From contig JASMLY010000006.1 in assembly GCA_030748455.1 (NCBI GenBank), positions 3,060 to 67,059 of the forward strand: a DNA stretch of 64,000 nucleotides. The letters run 5' to 3'. Under the pieces are notes generated by a model. The model worked only from the letters and a program-made list of their open reading frames with translations. It was not told where the DNA came from and made no database searches. This DNA is from Phycisphaerales bacterium (GTDB lineage Bacteria > Planctomycetota > Phycisphaerae > Phycisphaerales > SM1A02). This document shows positions 26,792 through 34,220 of this stretch, one piece after another. The translations under genes were made by a program, and so were the position numbers. Position 1 is the stretch's first letter, and each line of letters begins with the position of its first letter.

Positions 26792-28549
26792 TTAAAACCC
26801 TGATCTTGGTGGAGCACCAAATACATCGTTGCCAAAGTTGCGATCAAGTAGGAAACCAAAGCCGTAGGAAGTTCTAAAGCCGTTACGAATGATTGCCATG
26901 GGAGTTGATCCCCAATCTGTCCCAACACTGATGAGATCATCAGCACGTAGGAAAATATCTGGCTCGGTTTTTTGCATGATTGCAGCGAGATTCAAGGTCA
27001 CGGTCGCTTCAAGATTATCCCCGATGCGTCTTGTCAAACTAACTTTTTCTGGCTTTGCGGTAGGCCCAAGCCCACCAGCTGCAGCGATCATTCTTGCGAG
27101 TGTCAATCCTCCGGTTGCAGGCAGTTGGAACACGCCCGGTCGTGCAACAGCACCCCTGAGATACACATTGCCCATTGGCGAAGATGCCACGTAGATTCGG
27201 TCATCGGGACGAACAACGATGTTGTAGGAACTGTCACCGTTTTTCAACCTCTTCCACGGAATCTCGATGATGCGTTCAAGAATCACTTCAGGAACAGCTG
27301 TGTCTGTATCTGGGCTCGCGACATCCGCATGTTTCTTTTTGGATTTGTCACCTCCGGAATCGACAGCAATCCATTCATCACGCTCAGGAACATAAATGAA
27401 TGCTGGAGCAGCGTCTGGAATACGAGAAGATGGACCCATCAAATGATCGATATCAACTGGAGGTTTCTTAGAGGCTCGGGTTGGGATCAAATCATCAACA
27501 TCAAGCAGTTCATCTGGGTCGCCTAACAAAATCCCTGGAGAAACTGATTGGAGTTCTGTCTCCCCAGATGTTGGCGCTGGAGTTGGATCAGATTGATCTG
27601 TATCAACGAGAAGGTCTGAAACATCGAGCGGTTGCTCTGAGCCTGAGTTTCCACCTGTCGAGTCTTTTTGTTCTAACTCGTTGTGAGGTACTACAGGTGG
27701 TGGATCGAGAGGCGCATCAGATGAAGGATCTGGCGCATTCGATTGTGGCGAACTTGCGTCAGCACCGATATCAAGTTGTTTGATAAGGTCTTCGATGCTC
27801 AGGTTTGTCTCTGTGTTTTTTGGGGCAGAAGAACCCTGATGAAAATCTGGATTTTTAGGAGTACGTGTTTCGGCATTCTTGTGTCCGTGATCAGTTTCCC
27901 ACGAAGGAGTTACTTGATCGTGTAAGGCAAGTTGACGAATCACATAGATCTTCTTCGTCGTTTGTGGTACGCCCCCAGCAAGTGCGAGTGCATCGACGAG
28001 ACGTAGGTTTGGTTGCGTCAGTGTAAACACACCCCATCGTTGTAACTCTCCATACATCGTATAGGTAAACGCTGTTGAATCTGCCATACTCACTTGCACA
28101 CTCGGGTGTGTCATCAACACCTTGCCTAGTTCTTCAACGAGTGTATCTTGGAACTCTTGTTGCGTAAGACCAGCTGCTAAGACATCGCCAACTTCTGGCA
28201 CACGAAAATACCCACTTTGATCAACCCTGCGAATCACAGGGTGAATTTGTTGGGAGTTGTACAACCCGTAGATGTCAGCCGTAACAGTATCCCCTGGGGC
28301 AATTCTGTATGTGAGATCTACTGGCATGAGATCCTCTGCCGTTACTCTTGAGAGTTCACCACGTTGCAATGGCTCTTCAATAATGTCAATACGATCGAGA
28401 ATTGGAATTGTTGTTGGTGTGGGCTTGTAATACCCTGCTGCAGCCGGATCTCCCATCCAAGCATTCGCATTACAACCAGACATCAACAGTACTGATGTGA
28501 TCGATAGTACGGCTAGGAGTAACGTTGTTGCAATTGCTCTTTTTCGCAT
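26792..28549 (-). CDS. Wza-like polysaccharide export lipoprotein with long insert
   Basis: The 585-residue outer-membrane lipoprotein has lipobox LMSGC (Cys26) and a Poly_export domain (DLTYRIAPGDTVTADIYG). Two SLBB regions follow, the second about 455-540 (GNVYLRGAVARPGVFQLP). The first SLBB strand set (KKIYVIRQ at 199-206) resumes only at about 425 (ERIIEIPWKRL). Between them are about 215 residues rich in Asp, Pro and Ser with four D-[VI]-x-[DH]-L-like motifs. It should form the export channel. ATG at 28549 is preceded by GGAAG. It is the first gene of the EPS row. Confidence 0.9.
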   Translation of the reverse strand: MRKRAIATTLLLAVLSITSVLLMSGCNANAWMGDPAAAGYYKPTPTTIPILDRIDIIEEPLQRGELSRVTAEDLMPVDLTYRIAPGDTVTADIYGLYNSQQIHPVIRRVDQSGYFRVPEVGDVLAAGLTQQEFQDTLVEELGKVLMTHPSVQVSMADSTAFTYTMYGELQRWGVFTLTQPNLRLVDALALAGGVPQTTKKIYVIRQLALHDQVTPSWETDHGHKNAETRTPKNPDFHQGSSAPKNTETNLSIEDLIKQLDIGADASSPQSNAPDPSSDAPLDPPPVVPHNELEQKDSTGGNSGSEQPLDVSDLLVDTDQSDPTPAPTSGETELQSVSPGILLGDPDELLDVDDLIPTRASKKPPVDIDHLMGPSSRIPDAAPAFIYVPERDEWIAVDSGGDKSKKKHADVASPDTDTAVPEVILERIIEIPWKRLKNGDSSYNIVVRPDDRIYVASSPMGNVYLRGAVARPGVFQLPATGGLTLARMIAAAGGLGPTAKPEKVSLTRRIGDNLEATVTLNLAAIMQKTEPDIFLRADDLISVGTDWGSTPMAIIRNGFRTSYGFGFLLDRNFGNDVFGAPPRSGF

Positions 28550-28710
28550 GGTCTTCCAGTCAATTTGGACCTTACTGAGAAGGTCACCTTATAGTCGTCC
28601 ATGGAGGCATATTGCCACCATGCCATCAATATCGCAGATGGTATCGGACTTTATCGTCCAAAGAAGGGCGATTGGTTGAGATCGAAGAAGCATTGCTAGA
28701 ATACAGATCT
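28550..28710. other. 161-bp divergent region between EPS row and lipA
   Basis: On the minus strand TATAAG about 40 bases before the wza-like start could be a -10. A GACCTT/AAGGTC hairpin lies in the presumed leader. On the plus strand TAGAAT (28697-28702) is 8 bases before the lipA ATG. Nothing else is recognised. Confidence 0.4.
28697..28702 (+). promoter_or_regulatory. -10-like TAGAAT, leaderless start of lipA
   Basis: TAGAAT ends 8 bases before the ATG at 28711. There is no Shine-Dalgarno, so translation from the mRNA 5' end is likely. This also supports 28711 rather than the upstream ATG at 28612. Confidence 0.5.
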
Positions 28711-29751
28711 ATGTCCTCTTCTCACTCCGAACCAATCCCCTGCAAGAAAGAAAATCTCGACGTTCAACCTGCAAGACATGAGCGACTCTTAGGTGGTGAT
28801 ACGACGAGAAGTACAAGAAGTTCAGCACTCGTAGATTTAAGTGGACACGTACTCAACAATGCGCGTGCACAACACTTGTCCCAACCAAGAAAACCGAGTT
28901 GGATCAGGGCAAAAGTCCCTGGTGGAGTTGGATATGAGACGATGCGCCACACTATAGAATCCCATGGCCTCTCGACCGTTTGCCAAGAGGCTTCCTGCCC
29001 TAATATCGCCGATTGTTGGGCAAGAGGCACTGCGACAATCATGATTCTTGGTGATATATGCACCAGATCGTGTGGATTCTGTAACGTTCGAACAGGGAAG
29101 CCGCTCCCGCCCGACCCGAATGAACCAGAGAATGTAGGGAAATCAGTCGCCCAAATGGGATTAAAGCACATTGTCATCACATGTGTTGATCGAGATGATC
29201 TCCCCGATGGGGGGGCGAAGATCTGGGCTCAAACAATCAATGCGTGTCATCTTCATGCACCAAACACCTCTGTGGAGGTACTCGTAGGCGATTTCAGAGG
29301 GGATCAATCCGCGTTACGAACAGTAATCGATGCAAAACCAGAAATCCTCGCACATAACCTAGAAACAGTCCCAAGAATGCATCGGGCAGTACGACCCCAA
29401 GCAACGTACGAACGGTCAATGCGTGTCCTACAACAGATCCAAGATTCAGGTCTCGTCAGTAAAACTGGCATCATGGTCGGAATTGGAGAAACAGACGAAG
29501 AGGTCATTTCCTTACTCCAAGACGTCCAAGAGCGAGCAAAAACCGAGATCATCACGATCGGTCAATACCTCCAACCGACTAGAAATCATCTCCCTGTCGA
29601 TCGATGGGTGCACCCAGATCAATTCAAAAAATATGAAAAAATCGGCATAGAACTCGGGTTTCGAGTAGTCGAGTCAGGCCCCCTCGTACGAAGCTCGTTC
29701 CATGCGGAAGAGCAAGTGCGTGCACTTGAGGCCCATCCCCAAACTGAATAA
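28711..29751 (+). CDS. lipA: Lipoyl synthase
   Basis: The 346-residue radical-SAM enzyme inserts sulfur into octanoyl groups on lipoyl domains. The auxiliary 4Fe-4S cluster motif CQEASCPNIADC and the radical-SAM motif CTRSCGFC are both present. GIMVGIGETDEEV and the C-terminal RSSFHAEE serine follow. An N-terminal extension of about 60 residues before the conserved LSQPRKPSWIRAK is longer than usual and low in conservation signals. No lipB is adjacent. Confidence 0.95.
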   Translation: MSSSHSEPIPCKKENLDVQPARHERLLGGDTTRSTRSSALVDLSGHVLNNARAQHLSQPRKPSWIRAKVPGGVGYETMRHTIESHGLSTVCQEASCPNIADCWARGTATIMILGDICTRSCGFCNVRTGKPLPPDPNEPENVGKSVAQMGLKHIVITCVDRDDLPDGGAKIWAQTINACHLHAPNTSVEVLVGDFRGDQSALRTVIDAKPEILAHNLETVPRMHRAVRPQATYERSMRVLQQIQDSGLVSKTGIMVGIGETDEEVISLLQDVQERAKTEIITIGQYLQPTRNHLPVDRWVHPDQFKKYEKIGIELGFRVVESGPLVRSSFHAEEQVRALEAHPQTE

Positions 29752-29821
29752 CCCGACTTTTGCCGTAAAACGTTGCCATATCAACCTTTAGACCACTCTT
29801 CTACTGGTCGATGAGGGGTGC

Positions 29822-30145
29822 ATGATCCACGATACAGCATTTCAAAGAACCGACGCGGCAGATGTTGAGCACCGTTGTACAGCACGCCAAAACTATCAGG
29901 GTGAAGCCATTTTGCGATGGAGCCACGATTTTGGCACACCTGTTCGGTATCAGGTCGTTGACCGCAGCGAGGGCGGCATCCGAATTGTTTCTCAGTTACC
30001 CCTTACAGAAGGGATGACAGGGGTGATCACACGCTATCTACCAGAAGGCACACCGATCAACCAACCAATAATGGTCGCGTGGGCAAGTTCAACCCCCGAT
30101 GATGATGGGTATCACTGCGGAATCTGGTTTTTCGGCACACCATAA
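29822..30145 (+). CDS. PilZ-domain protein, probable cyclic-di-GMP receptor
   Basis: The 107-residue protein is a stand-alone PilZ domain. The RxxxR motif is RCTAR (about 18-22) and the DxSxxG motif is DRSEGG (about 48-53), followed by the beta strands of the barrel. Both cyclic-di-GMP contact motifs are intact. GAGGGG stands just before the ATG. A small hairpin (GACCA/TGGTC, 29791-29809) lies upstream. With two HD-GYP enzymes in the window it fits a cyclic-di-GMP circuit, but its target is unknown. Confidence 0.85.
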   Translation: MIHDTAFQRTDAADVEHRCTARQNYQGEAILRWSHDFGTPVRYQVVDRSEGGIRIVSQLPLTEGMTGVITRYLPEGTPINQPIMVAWASSTPDDDGYHCGIWFFGTP

Positions 30146-30164
30146 TCGAGACGAACTGTATGCT

Positions 30165-30200
30165 CCGCGAGCCTCCGGCTCAATGGACGGAGGCTCGCGG
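30165..30200 (+). terminator. Strong hairpin after the PilZ gene, no U-tail
   Basis: A 12-bp GC-rich stem with 12-base loop lies 20 bases after the PilZ stop. The following bases are purines, not U, so it is not a standard intrinsic terminator. It may protect the mRNA end or act with Rho. Confidence 0.45.
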
Positions 30201-30334
30201 GGGAGAGAAGGAAGGAAAAAGAGAAAGGAGAGAGGAGAGTTTCTGAAGGTGGCTTTGTCACCACTAGTACGACAATACCCACAAACAGAGTTCTTTTCAT
30301 TTTTAGCAATTTTTATTTTTTTGAGCAACAATGC

Positions 30335-30365
30335 CCGCTCATTGATTCTCTTTCTGAATGAGCGG
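30335..30365. promoter_or_regulatory. Inverted repeat upstream of the sigma-region-4-like gene
   Basis: CCGCTCATT and AATGAGCGG form a perfect 9-bp dyad with a 13-base spacer. A further GCTCATT copy stands at about 30369-30375. It lies about 33 bases before the ATG at 30398 and could be an operator or an mRNA hairpin. Confidence 0.4.
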
Positions 30366-30397
30366 AGTGCTCATTCCTTACAGACAGGAAGTCGCCC

Positions 30398-30712
30398 ATG
30401 ATCGCCGACACATCTCCAATTGGCCGTATTGGCCCCCCCTCACTACCTCAGAGGGCTCAAGAACCACAATTACGGCTTCAACGTGATCTGCAACCAGATC
30501 GCCTTCGAACTTTTTTTTCTAATTTGTCTTGGACTGATCGGCAAATTCTTGCCCTTCATTTCGCTGAAAAACTCTCCGCATGGGATATTCACGTCGCACT
30601 CAATATGTCCATGACCGATGTGTTGTGCAGAATTCAGCGACTTCGAAAACTAGCCCTCGCATCCATTCAAGCAGGTCGAGGTCGTTGCAATGCAAGTTTG
30701 TCTATGCGTTAG
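30398..30712 (+). CDS. Small protein with an isolated sigma-70 region-4-like HTH
   Basis: The 104-residue product has a disordered N-terminal 35 residues, then LSWTDRQILALHFAEKLSAW followed by DIHVALNMSMTDVLCRIQRL. This matches the pattern of sigma-70 region 4 (L-x-x-R-x-x-L-x-L, then a helix-turn-helix). Region 2 is absent, so it cannot act as a complete sigma factor. It could be a co-regulator or a DNA-binding remnant. AGGA lies about 9 bases before the ATG. Confidence 0.6.
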   Translation: MIADTSPIGRIGPPSLPQRAQEPQLRLQRDLQPDRLRTFFSNLSWTDRQILALHFAEKLSAWDIHVALNMSMTDVLCRIQRLRKLALASIQAGRGRCNASLSMR

Positions 30713-30732
30713 CCTTCTGCACCACTCTTCTC

Positions 30733-30738
30733 TACAAT
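30733..30738 (+). promoter_or_regulatory. -10-like TACAAT before the threonine aldolase gene
   Basis: TACAAT ends 7 bases before the ATG at 30746 and overlaps the other candidate ATG at 30737. That makes 30746 the likelier start of a leaderless mRNA. Confidence 0.5.
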
Positions 30739-30745
30739 GAGTAAG

Positions 30746-31783
30746 ATGGCAGAACTCCCAATTGATCTTCGTAGCGATACCGTTACCAAACCGACGCCTC
30801 AAATGCTTGATGCTATGCGATCCTCCCCTGTAGGTGACGATGTATGGGGAGATGACCCAACAACGAATGCTCTTCAGGAGCGGTGTGCTGCGATGTTTGG
30901 AAAAGAAGCTGCCTGTTTTGTTCCTTCTGGGACGATGGCGAATCAAACAGCAATACGAGCTCAAACGCAACCAGGTGATGAGATAATCATTCATCAAGAA
31001 AGCCACATTGTTCGGTACGAGGCTGGAGGTGCTGCTGCGTTGAGCGGATGCAGTTTCGCAACCACAAATGGAGATCGTGGTTTTTTTACAGGTGATGATG
31101 TGACAGCGCTCATTCGTGATGATGATGATCATTTTGGTCTGTCAAAATTGGTCTGTCTCGAAAATACACACAACCGAGGTGGTGGATCAATATGGCCATA
31201 TGAACAACTTTGTGAAGTCTGTGAAACAGCGCACGCCAATGGCTTACGAACGCATCTCGATGGTGCCCGAATTTGGCATGCAATTGTCGAAACTGATCTT
31301 GATGCCCAAGCGTGGGCTACGCCATTTGACACAGTTTCTGCATGCTTTTCGAAGGGGCTCGGATGCCCTGCTGGGTCGATCGTCGTCGGGGACAGAGAAA
31401 CAATCCATAAAGTAAAAAGATTCAGAAAACAGTTTGGTGGAACCATGCGGCAAACTGGATATCTCACAGGTGCTGCGAACTATGCCATCGATCACCATAT
31501 TCAACGGTTGAAAATTGATCACCAACATGCCAAACGCATCGCTCAACGGCTCAACGCATGTACTGGAATCTCCTGTGACCTAACCACGGTTGATTCAAAT
31601 TTAATTTACTTCAACGTTGACCCTCTTATTGGAGATGGACCCACCTTTTGCCGACAATTGTGGGACAAGGGTGTTTTATCTGAAGCCCTCGATCCACAGA
31701 GCGTTCGATTTGTCACACACCTCGGTATTACGAGTGAACAAATCGATCGGGCTTTGGATATTGTGAGTTCACTATGCAGTTAA
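30746..31783 (+). CDS. ltaE: Low-specificity L-threonine aldolase
   Basis: The 345-residue PLP enzyme splits threonine or allo-threonine into glycine and acetaldehyde. Family marks are [18 protein letters not shown] at the start, [31 protein letters not shown] and [10 protein letters not shown]. The PLP lysine is in [16 protein letters not shown]. Length is normal. It is followed, with overlapping stop and start (TAATG), by a transglutaminase-like gene. Confidence 0.93.
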   Translation: MAELPIDLRSDTVTKPTPQMLDAMRSSPVGDDVWGDDPTTNALQERCAAMFGKEAACFVPSGTMANQTAIRAQTQPGDEIIIHQESHIVRYEAGGAAALSGCSFATTNGDRGFFTGDDVTALIRDDDDHFGLSKLVCLENTHNRGGGSIWPYEQLCEVCETAHANGLRTHLDGARIWHAIVETDLDAQAWATPFDTVSACFSKGLGCPAGSIVVGDRETIHKVKRFRKQFGGTMRQTGYLTGAANYAIDHHIQRLKIDHQHAKRIAQRLNACTGISCDLTTVDSNLIYFNVDPLIGDGPTFCRQLWDKGVLSEALDPQSVRFVTHLGITSEQIDRALDIVSSLCS

Positions 31784-32622
31784 TGTTCAACCTCATTCTT
31801 ACGCTCACCATCACCCAAGCAGCTTCTGCTGTGGTCCATCGCCAAACGATAGAGTGGAGTGACATCAATACAAGAGAAGTTGTCAAATGGGAAGGTGATA
31901 CTGCAATTCTAGCTCAAGGTGCAGCGATGACAGAACTGCAATGCAAAATTCTCATCGACCCAATGAAAGTTGAGCGAGCGATCGATTCGTTTGGTATTCC
32001 AGAAGCTTGGACAAAAATTTCATACCGATCACAAGAAGAACTCAAACAACTCCGAATTGAGTTGCGTGATAAAGCTGAAAAACATGGCATAGAAATGAGC
32101 CCCGATGGGAATCGCTTTAGTGTGGATTACAACTGGGTCGTTCAAAATAGCATTGGGGATCTTCGAGTGATTGCAAACACGATACGTAGCACCGCAAGGA
32201 GAAAGGGGTATCGAACTCGCAGAGAGCTTGTTGGTGCAATTGCATCGTTTGTACAAGAACTCACATACCAACTTCCACCTGAATTTCGAATGAACGATGA
32301 AGGGGAAAAAATTCTCACCGCTGGTGCCACGATGCCACTTGAAACCCTTGCAAACGAGCGAGGTGATTGTGATACAAAAAGTTTGTTGTTCGCAGGTTTA
32401 GTGCGATCTATTTCTTTGATTGACGTTATTTTTGTAGCCACAGAAGACCATCTCTTCGCTGGCATTCGTATGAATCCATCTCAACATGATCATTTCATTC
32501 GTCACAAAGGAAGATCTTGGATTCTGATTGAACTCAGTGATTCATGGCCGATTGGACATGTTCCTCAAAATCATTTGAATATCATCAAGCAAGGTGACTA
32601 CCGCGTGATTGATATCGATTAA
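31783..32622 (+). CDS. Secreted transglutaminase-like cysteine protease (BTLCP-like)
   Basis: The 279-residue protein has a signal peptide ([16 protein letters not shown]), an N-terminal region without known motifs and a transglutaminase-like core. The core has Cys in NERGDCDTKSLLFAGLVRS and His in ATEDHLFAGIRM, followed by ILIELSDSWPIG. This is the layout of bacterial transglutaminase-like cysteine proteases, some of which cut surface adhesins. ATG at 31783 overlaps the aldolase stop. A start nine bases earlier is also possible. Substrate unknown. Confidence 0.75.
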   Translation: MFNLILTLTITQAASAVVHRQTIEWSDINTREVVKWEGDTAILAQGAAMTELQCKILIDPMKVERAIDSFGIPEAWTKISYRSQEELKQLRIELRDKAEKHGIEMSPDGNRFSVDYNWVVQNSIGDLRVIANTIRSTARRKGYRTRRELVGAIASFVQELTYQLPPEFRMNDEGEKILTAGATMPLETLANERGDCDTKSLLFAGLVRSISLIDVIFVATEDHLFAGIRMNPSQHDHFIRHKGRSWILIELSDSWPIGHVPQNHLNIIKQGDYRVIDID

Positions 32623-32661
32623 CCTCTACGACAGGGTTTCCACAGAAAGCACATTGATCAC

Positions 32662-33810
32662 ATGCACATCATTCATTACTTCCCTACGACCCGTTTATCC
32701 GAGGGGGGCACTGTTCGTGCTGCGATTGATTTTTGCACGGTGCTTGCACACCTCGGTCATACTGTTACTTGGGTTACTTGCGATGATTCCGATGTACCGA
32801 CCCCATGGAAAAAAGGTGAAGGAACATTTCCAACAGTCAAGATGATTGGTCCATTGGGTGCAAGCAAGCGGCTTACGAAGGAACAGCTCCGTACGATTGA
32901 ACAACTCTCAAGAGAAGCAGATGTTGTGCACATTCACGCAATGTGGGATCTTTCCAACCCTCAAGTTGCAAAAGTTTGCAAACGGACAAAGACACCGTGG
33001 GTGTTGAGCATCCATGGGATGCTCGATGACTGGTCAATGAACCAGCGTAAACTCAAAAAAGTTGTGTACTTGGCAACTGCAGGAAAAATCCTTGTACGTG
33101 ATACTACTGTGTTCCACACCACCGCAGCTGAAGAAAAGAGACAAGTTAAAAAATGGTTAAAGCATGACAACATTTCTGTGATCCCCTGCATCATAGACCT
33201 TGCGCCGTACCAAACCGTTCCAGATCCACAGCTCGCAATCGATGCATTCGGTCAATCTGAACTCCCCACTGCCCTATTCCTTAGTAGGGTTCATGAAAAA
33301 AAATCGATCGAAACCCTGATTGATGCAACAGTACTTCTAAAAGAACGCGGAACTCCGATCCGTTTGCTTGTCGCTGGAACTGGAGAGGCATCATATATCG
33401 AAACACTCAAACTCAGAGCAGAACAATCTGGAGTGGAAGATTTTGTTACGTTTCTAGGGATGGTTGTTGGCGAGTTGAAACTTTCCCTCTTTGCGATGGC
33501 CGATGTTTTTGTACTGCCAACACAACAAGAAAATTTTGGACTGGTGTATCCTGAAGCAATGCTCTGTGAAACACCGGTTGTAGGCACAAAAGGCACCGAC
33601 ATTTGGCGTGAGCTTGAAGAAGGTGGAGCGATCATTGCAAATCGAACACCAGAAGCATTCGCTACCGCAATTGCCTCCGTAACTTCAGACAAGGAATTGG
33701 CGAATCGTTTGGGCAAACAAGGCCGCACAAAAATGTTAGAGTGGCTTGACTCTGATGTCGTTGGCAAGCAGTGCGAGAACATGTATCGTGAAGCGATCAG
33801 CGCACGTTGA
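32662..33810 (+). CDS. GT4-family glycosyltransferase
   Basis: The 382-residue GT-B enzyme begins MHIIHYFPTTRLSEGGTVRA. It has LSIHGMLDDW in the acceptor half and TALFLSRVHEKKSIETLIDA plus LLVAGTGEASYI in the nucleotide half. The EX7E-type motif is ENFGLVYPEAMLCETPVVG. It should transfer a hexose from a nucleotide sugar to a cell-surface glycan. Acceptor and sugar cannot be read from sequence. Its 3' end overlaps the convergent chagasin-like gene by 14 bases. Confidence 0.9.
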   Translation: MHIIHYFPTTRLSEGGTVRAAIDFCTVLAHLGHTVTWVTCDDSDVPTPWKKGEGTFPTVKMIGPLGASKRLTKEQLRTIEQLSREADVVHIHAMWDLSNPQVAKVCKRTKTPWVLSIHGMLDDWSMNQRKLKKVVYLATAGKILVRDTTVFHTTAAEEKRQVKKWLKHDNISVIPCIIDLAPYQTVPDPQLAIDAFGQSELPTALFLSRVHEKKSIETLIDATVLLKERGTPIRLLVAGTGEASYIETLKLRAEQSGVEDFVTFLGMVVGELKLSLFAMADVFVLPTQQENFGLVYPEAMLCETPVVGTKGTDIWRELEEGGAIIANRTPEAFATAIASVTSDKELANRLGKQGRTKMLEWLDSDVVGKQCENMYREAISAR

Positions 33811-34195
33811 ACGTAAATACAATTTCTCTTGTTGCAGGAACATTTGATTCCCAAGGTCGGAGGTACCGAAACGTGAGTGTGGCCGACCCTTTTTTGCGCG
33901 CTGCAAAAGTCCAATGCGTCACACCACCTGCGCCTATTCTTCCACTCGAGTGTGCCAAGTATTCTTTTGACTTTTGCGTCACAATCCCGCTTGGCTCGAT
34001 CTGCAGTTCCCACTCATACCCTGTTGTTGGATTTGATTGCAACTCAACAGTAAACAAGCGGTTTGGTGCAATCGTAATCGCTTGGACAGCATCAGCTGAC
34101 GTGAAGGGTCGAGTAATTTTGTCTTCTTCGGTCTTCGACAAGGTAGAACAACTCATCAACAACAAAAGCACCGCGGGTATGAACATCTTGACCAT
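33797..34195 (-). CDS. Chagasin-like (I42) protease inhibitor lipoprotein
   Basis: The 132-residue lipoprotein (lipobox LLMSC) has an I42 domain with the three loop motifs: NPTTGYEW, a glycine-rich GRIGAGGVTHWTF and RPWE. Chagasin-family proteins block papain-like cysteine proteases. The neighbouring transglutaminase-like protease may be a partner, but that is speculation from proximity. Start at 34195 is supported by TATCCT 6 bases upstream. The frame back to 34279 lies partly in the permease gene and is rejected. Confidence 0.85.
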   Translation of the reverse strand: MVKMFIPAVLLLLMSCSTLSKTEEDKITRPFTSADAVQAITIAPNRLFTVELQSNPTTGYEWELQIEPSGIVTQKSKEYLAHSSGRIGAGGVTHWTFAARKKGSATLTFRYLRPWESNVPATREIVFTFNVR

Positions 34196-34201
34196 GTGAG
34201 C

Positions 34202-34207
34202 AGGATA
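34202..34207 (-). promoter_or_regulatory. -10-like TATCCT before the chagasin-like gene
   Basis: TATCCT on the minus strand ends 6 bases before the ATG at 34195, in the 25-base gap behind the permease gene. It would give a leaderless mRNA distinct from the metal-transport operon. Confidence 0.4.
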
Positions 34208-34220
34208 CCTAGAAGTGAAT

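Larger units (their letters stand above)
30146..30397. other. 252-bp gap with GC-rich hairpin, purine tract and inverted repeat
   Basis: It holds a 12-bp perfect hairpin (30165-30176 with 30189-30200, CCGCGAGCCTCC and its complement). A run of 41 purines at 30199-30239 follows immediately, then a T-rich stretch and an inverted repeat at 30335-30365 ahead of the sigma-like gene. No ORF is convincing here. Confidence 0.6.

Noticed and set aside
33291..34013. 240-codon open frame on the minus strand opposite the glycosyltransferase gene
   Set aside because: It lies almost fully inside a well-supported GT4 gene, has Ser/Arg-rich low-information sequence and no recognisable domain.
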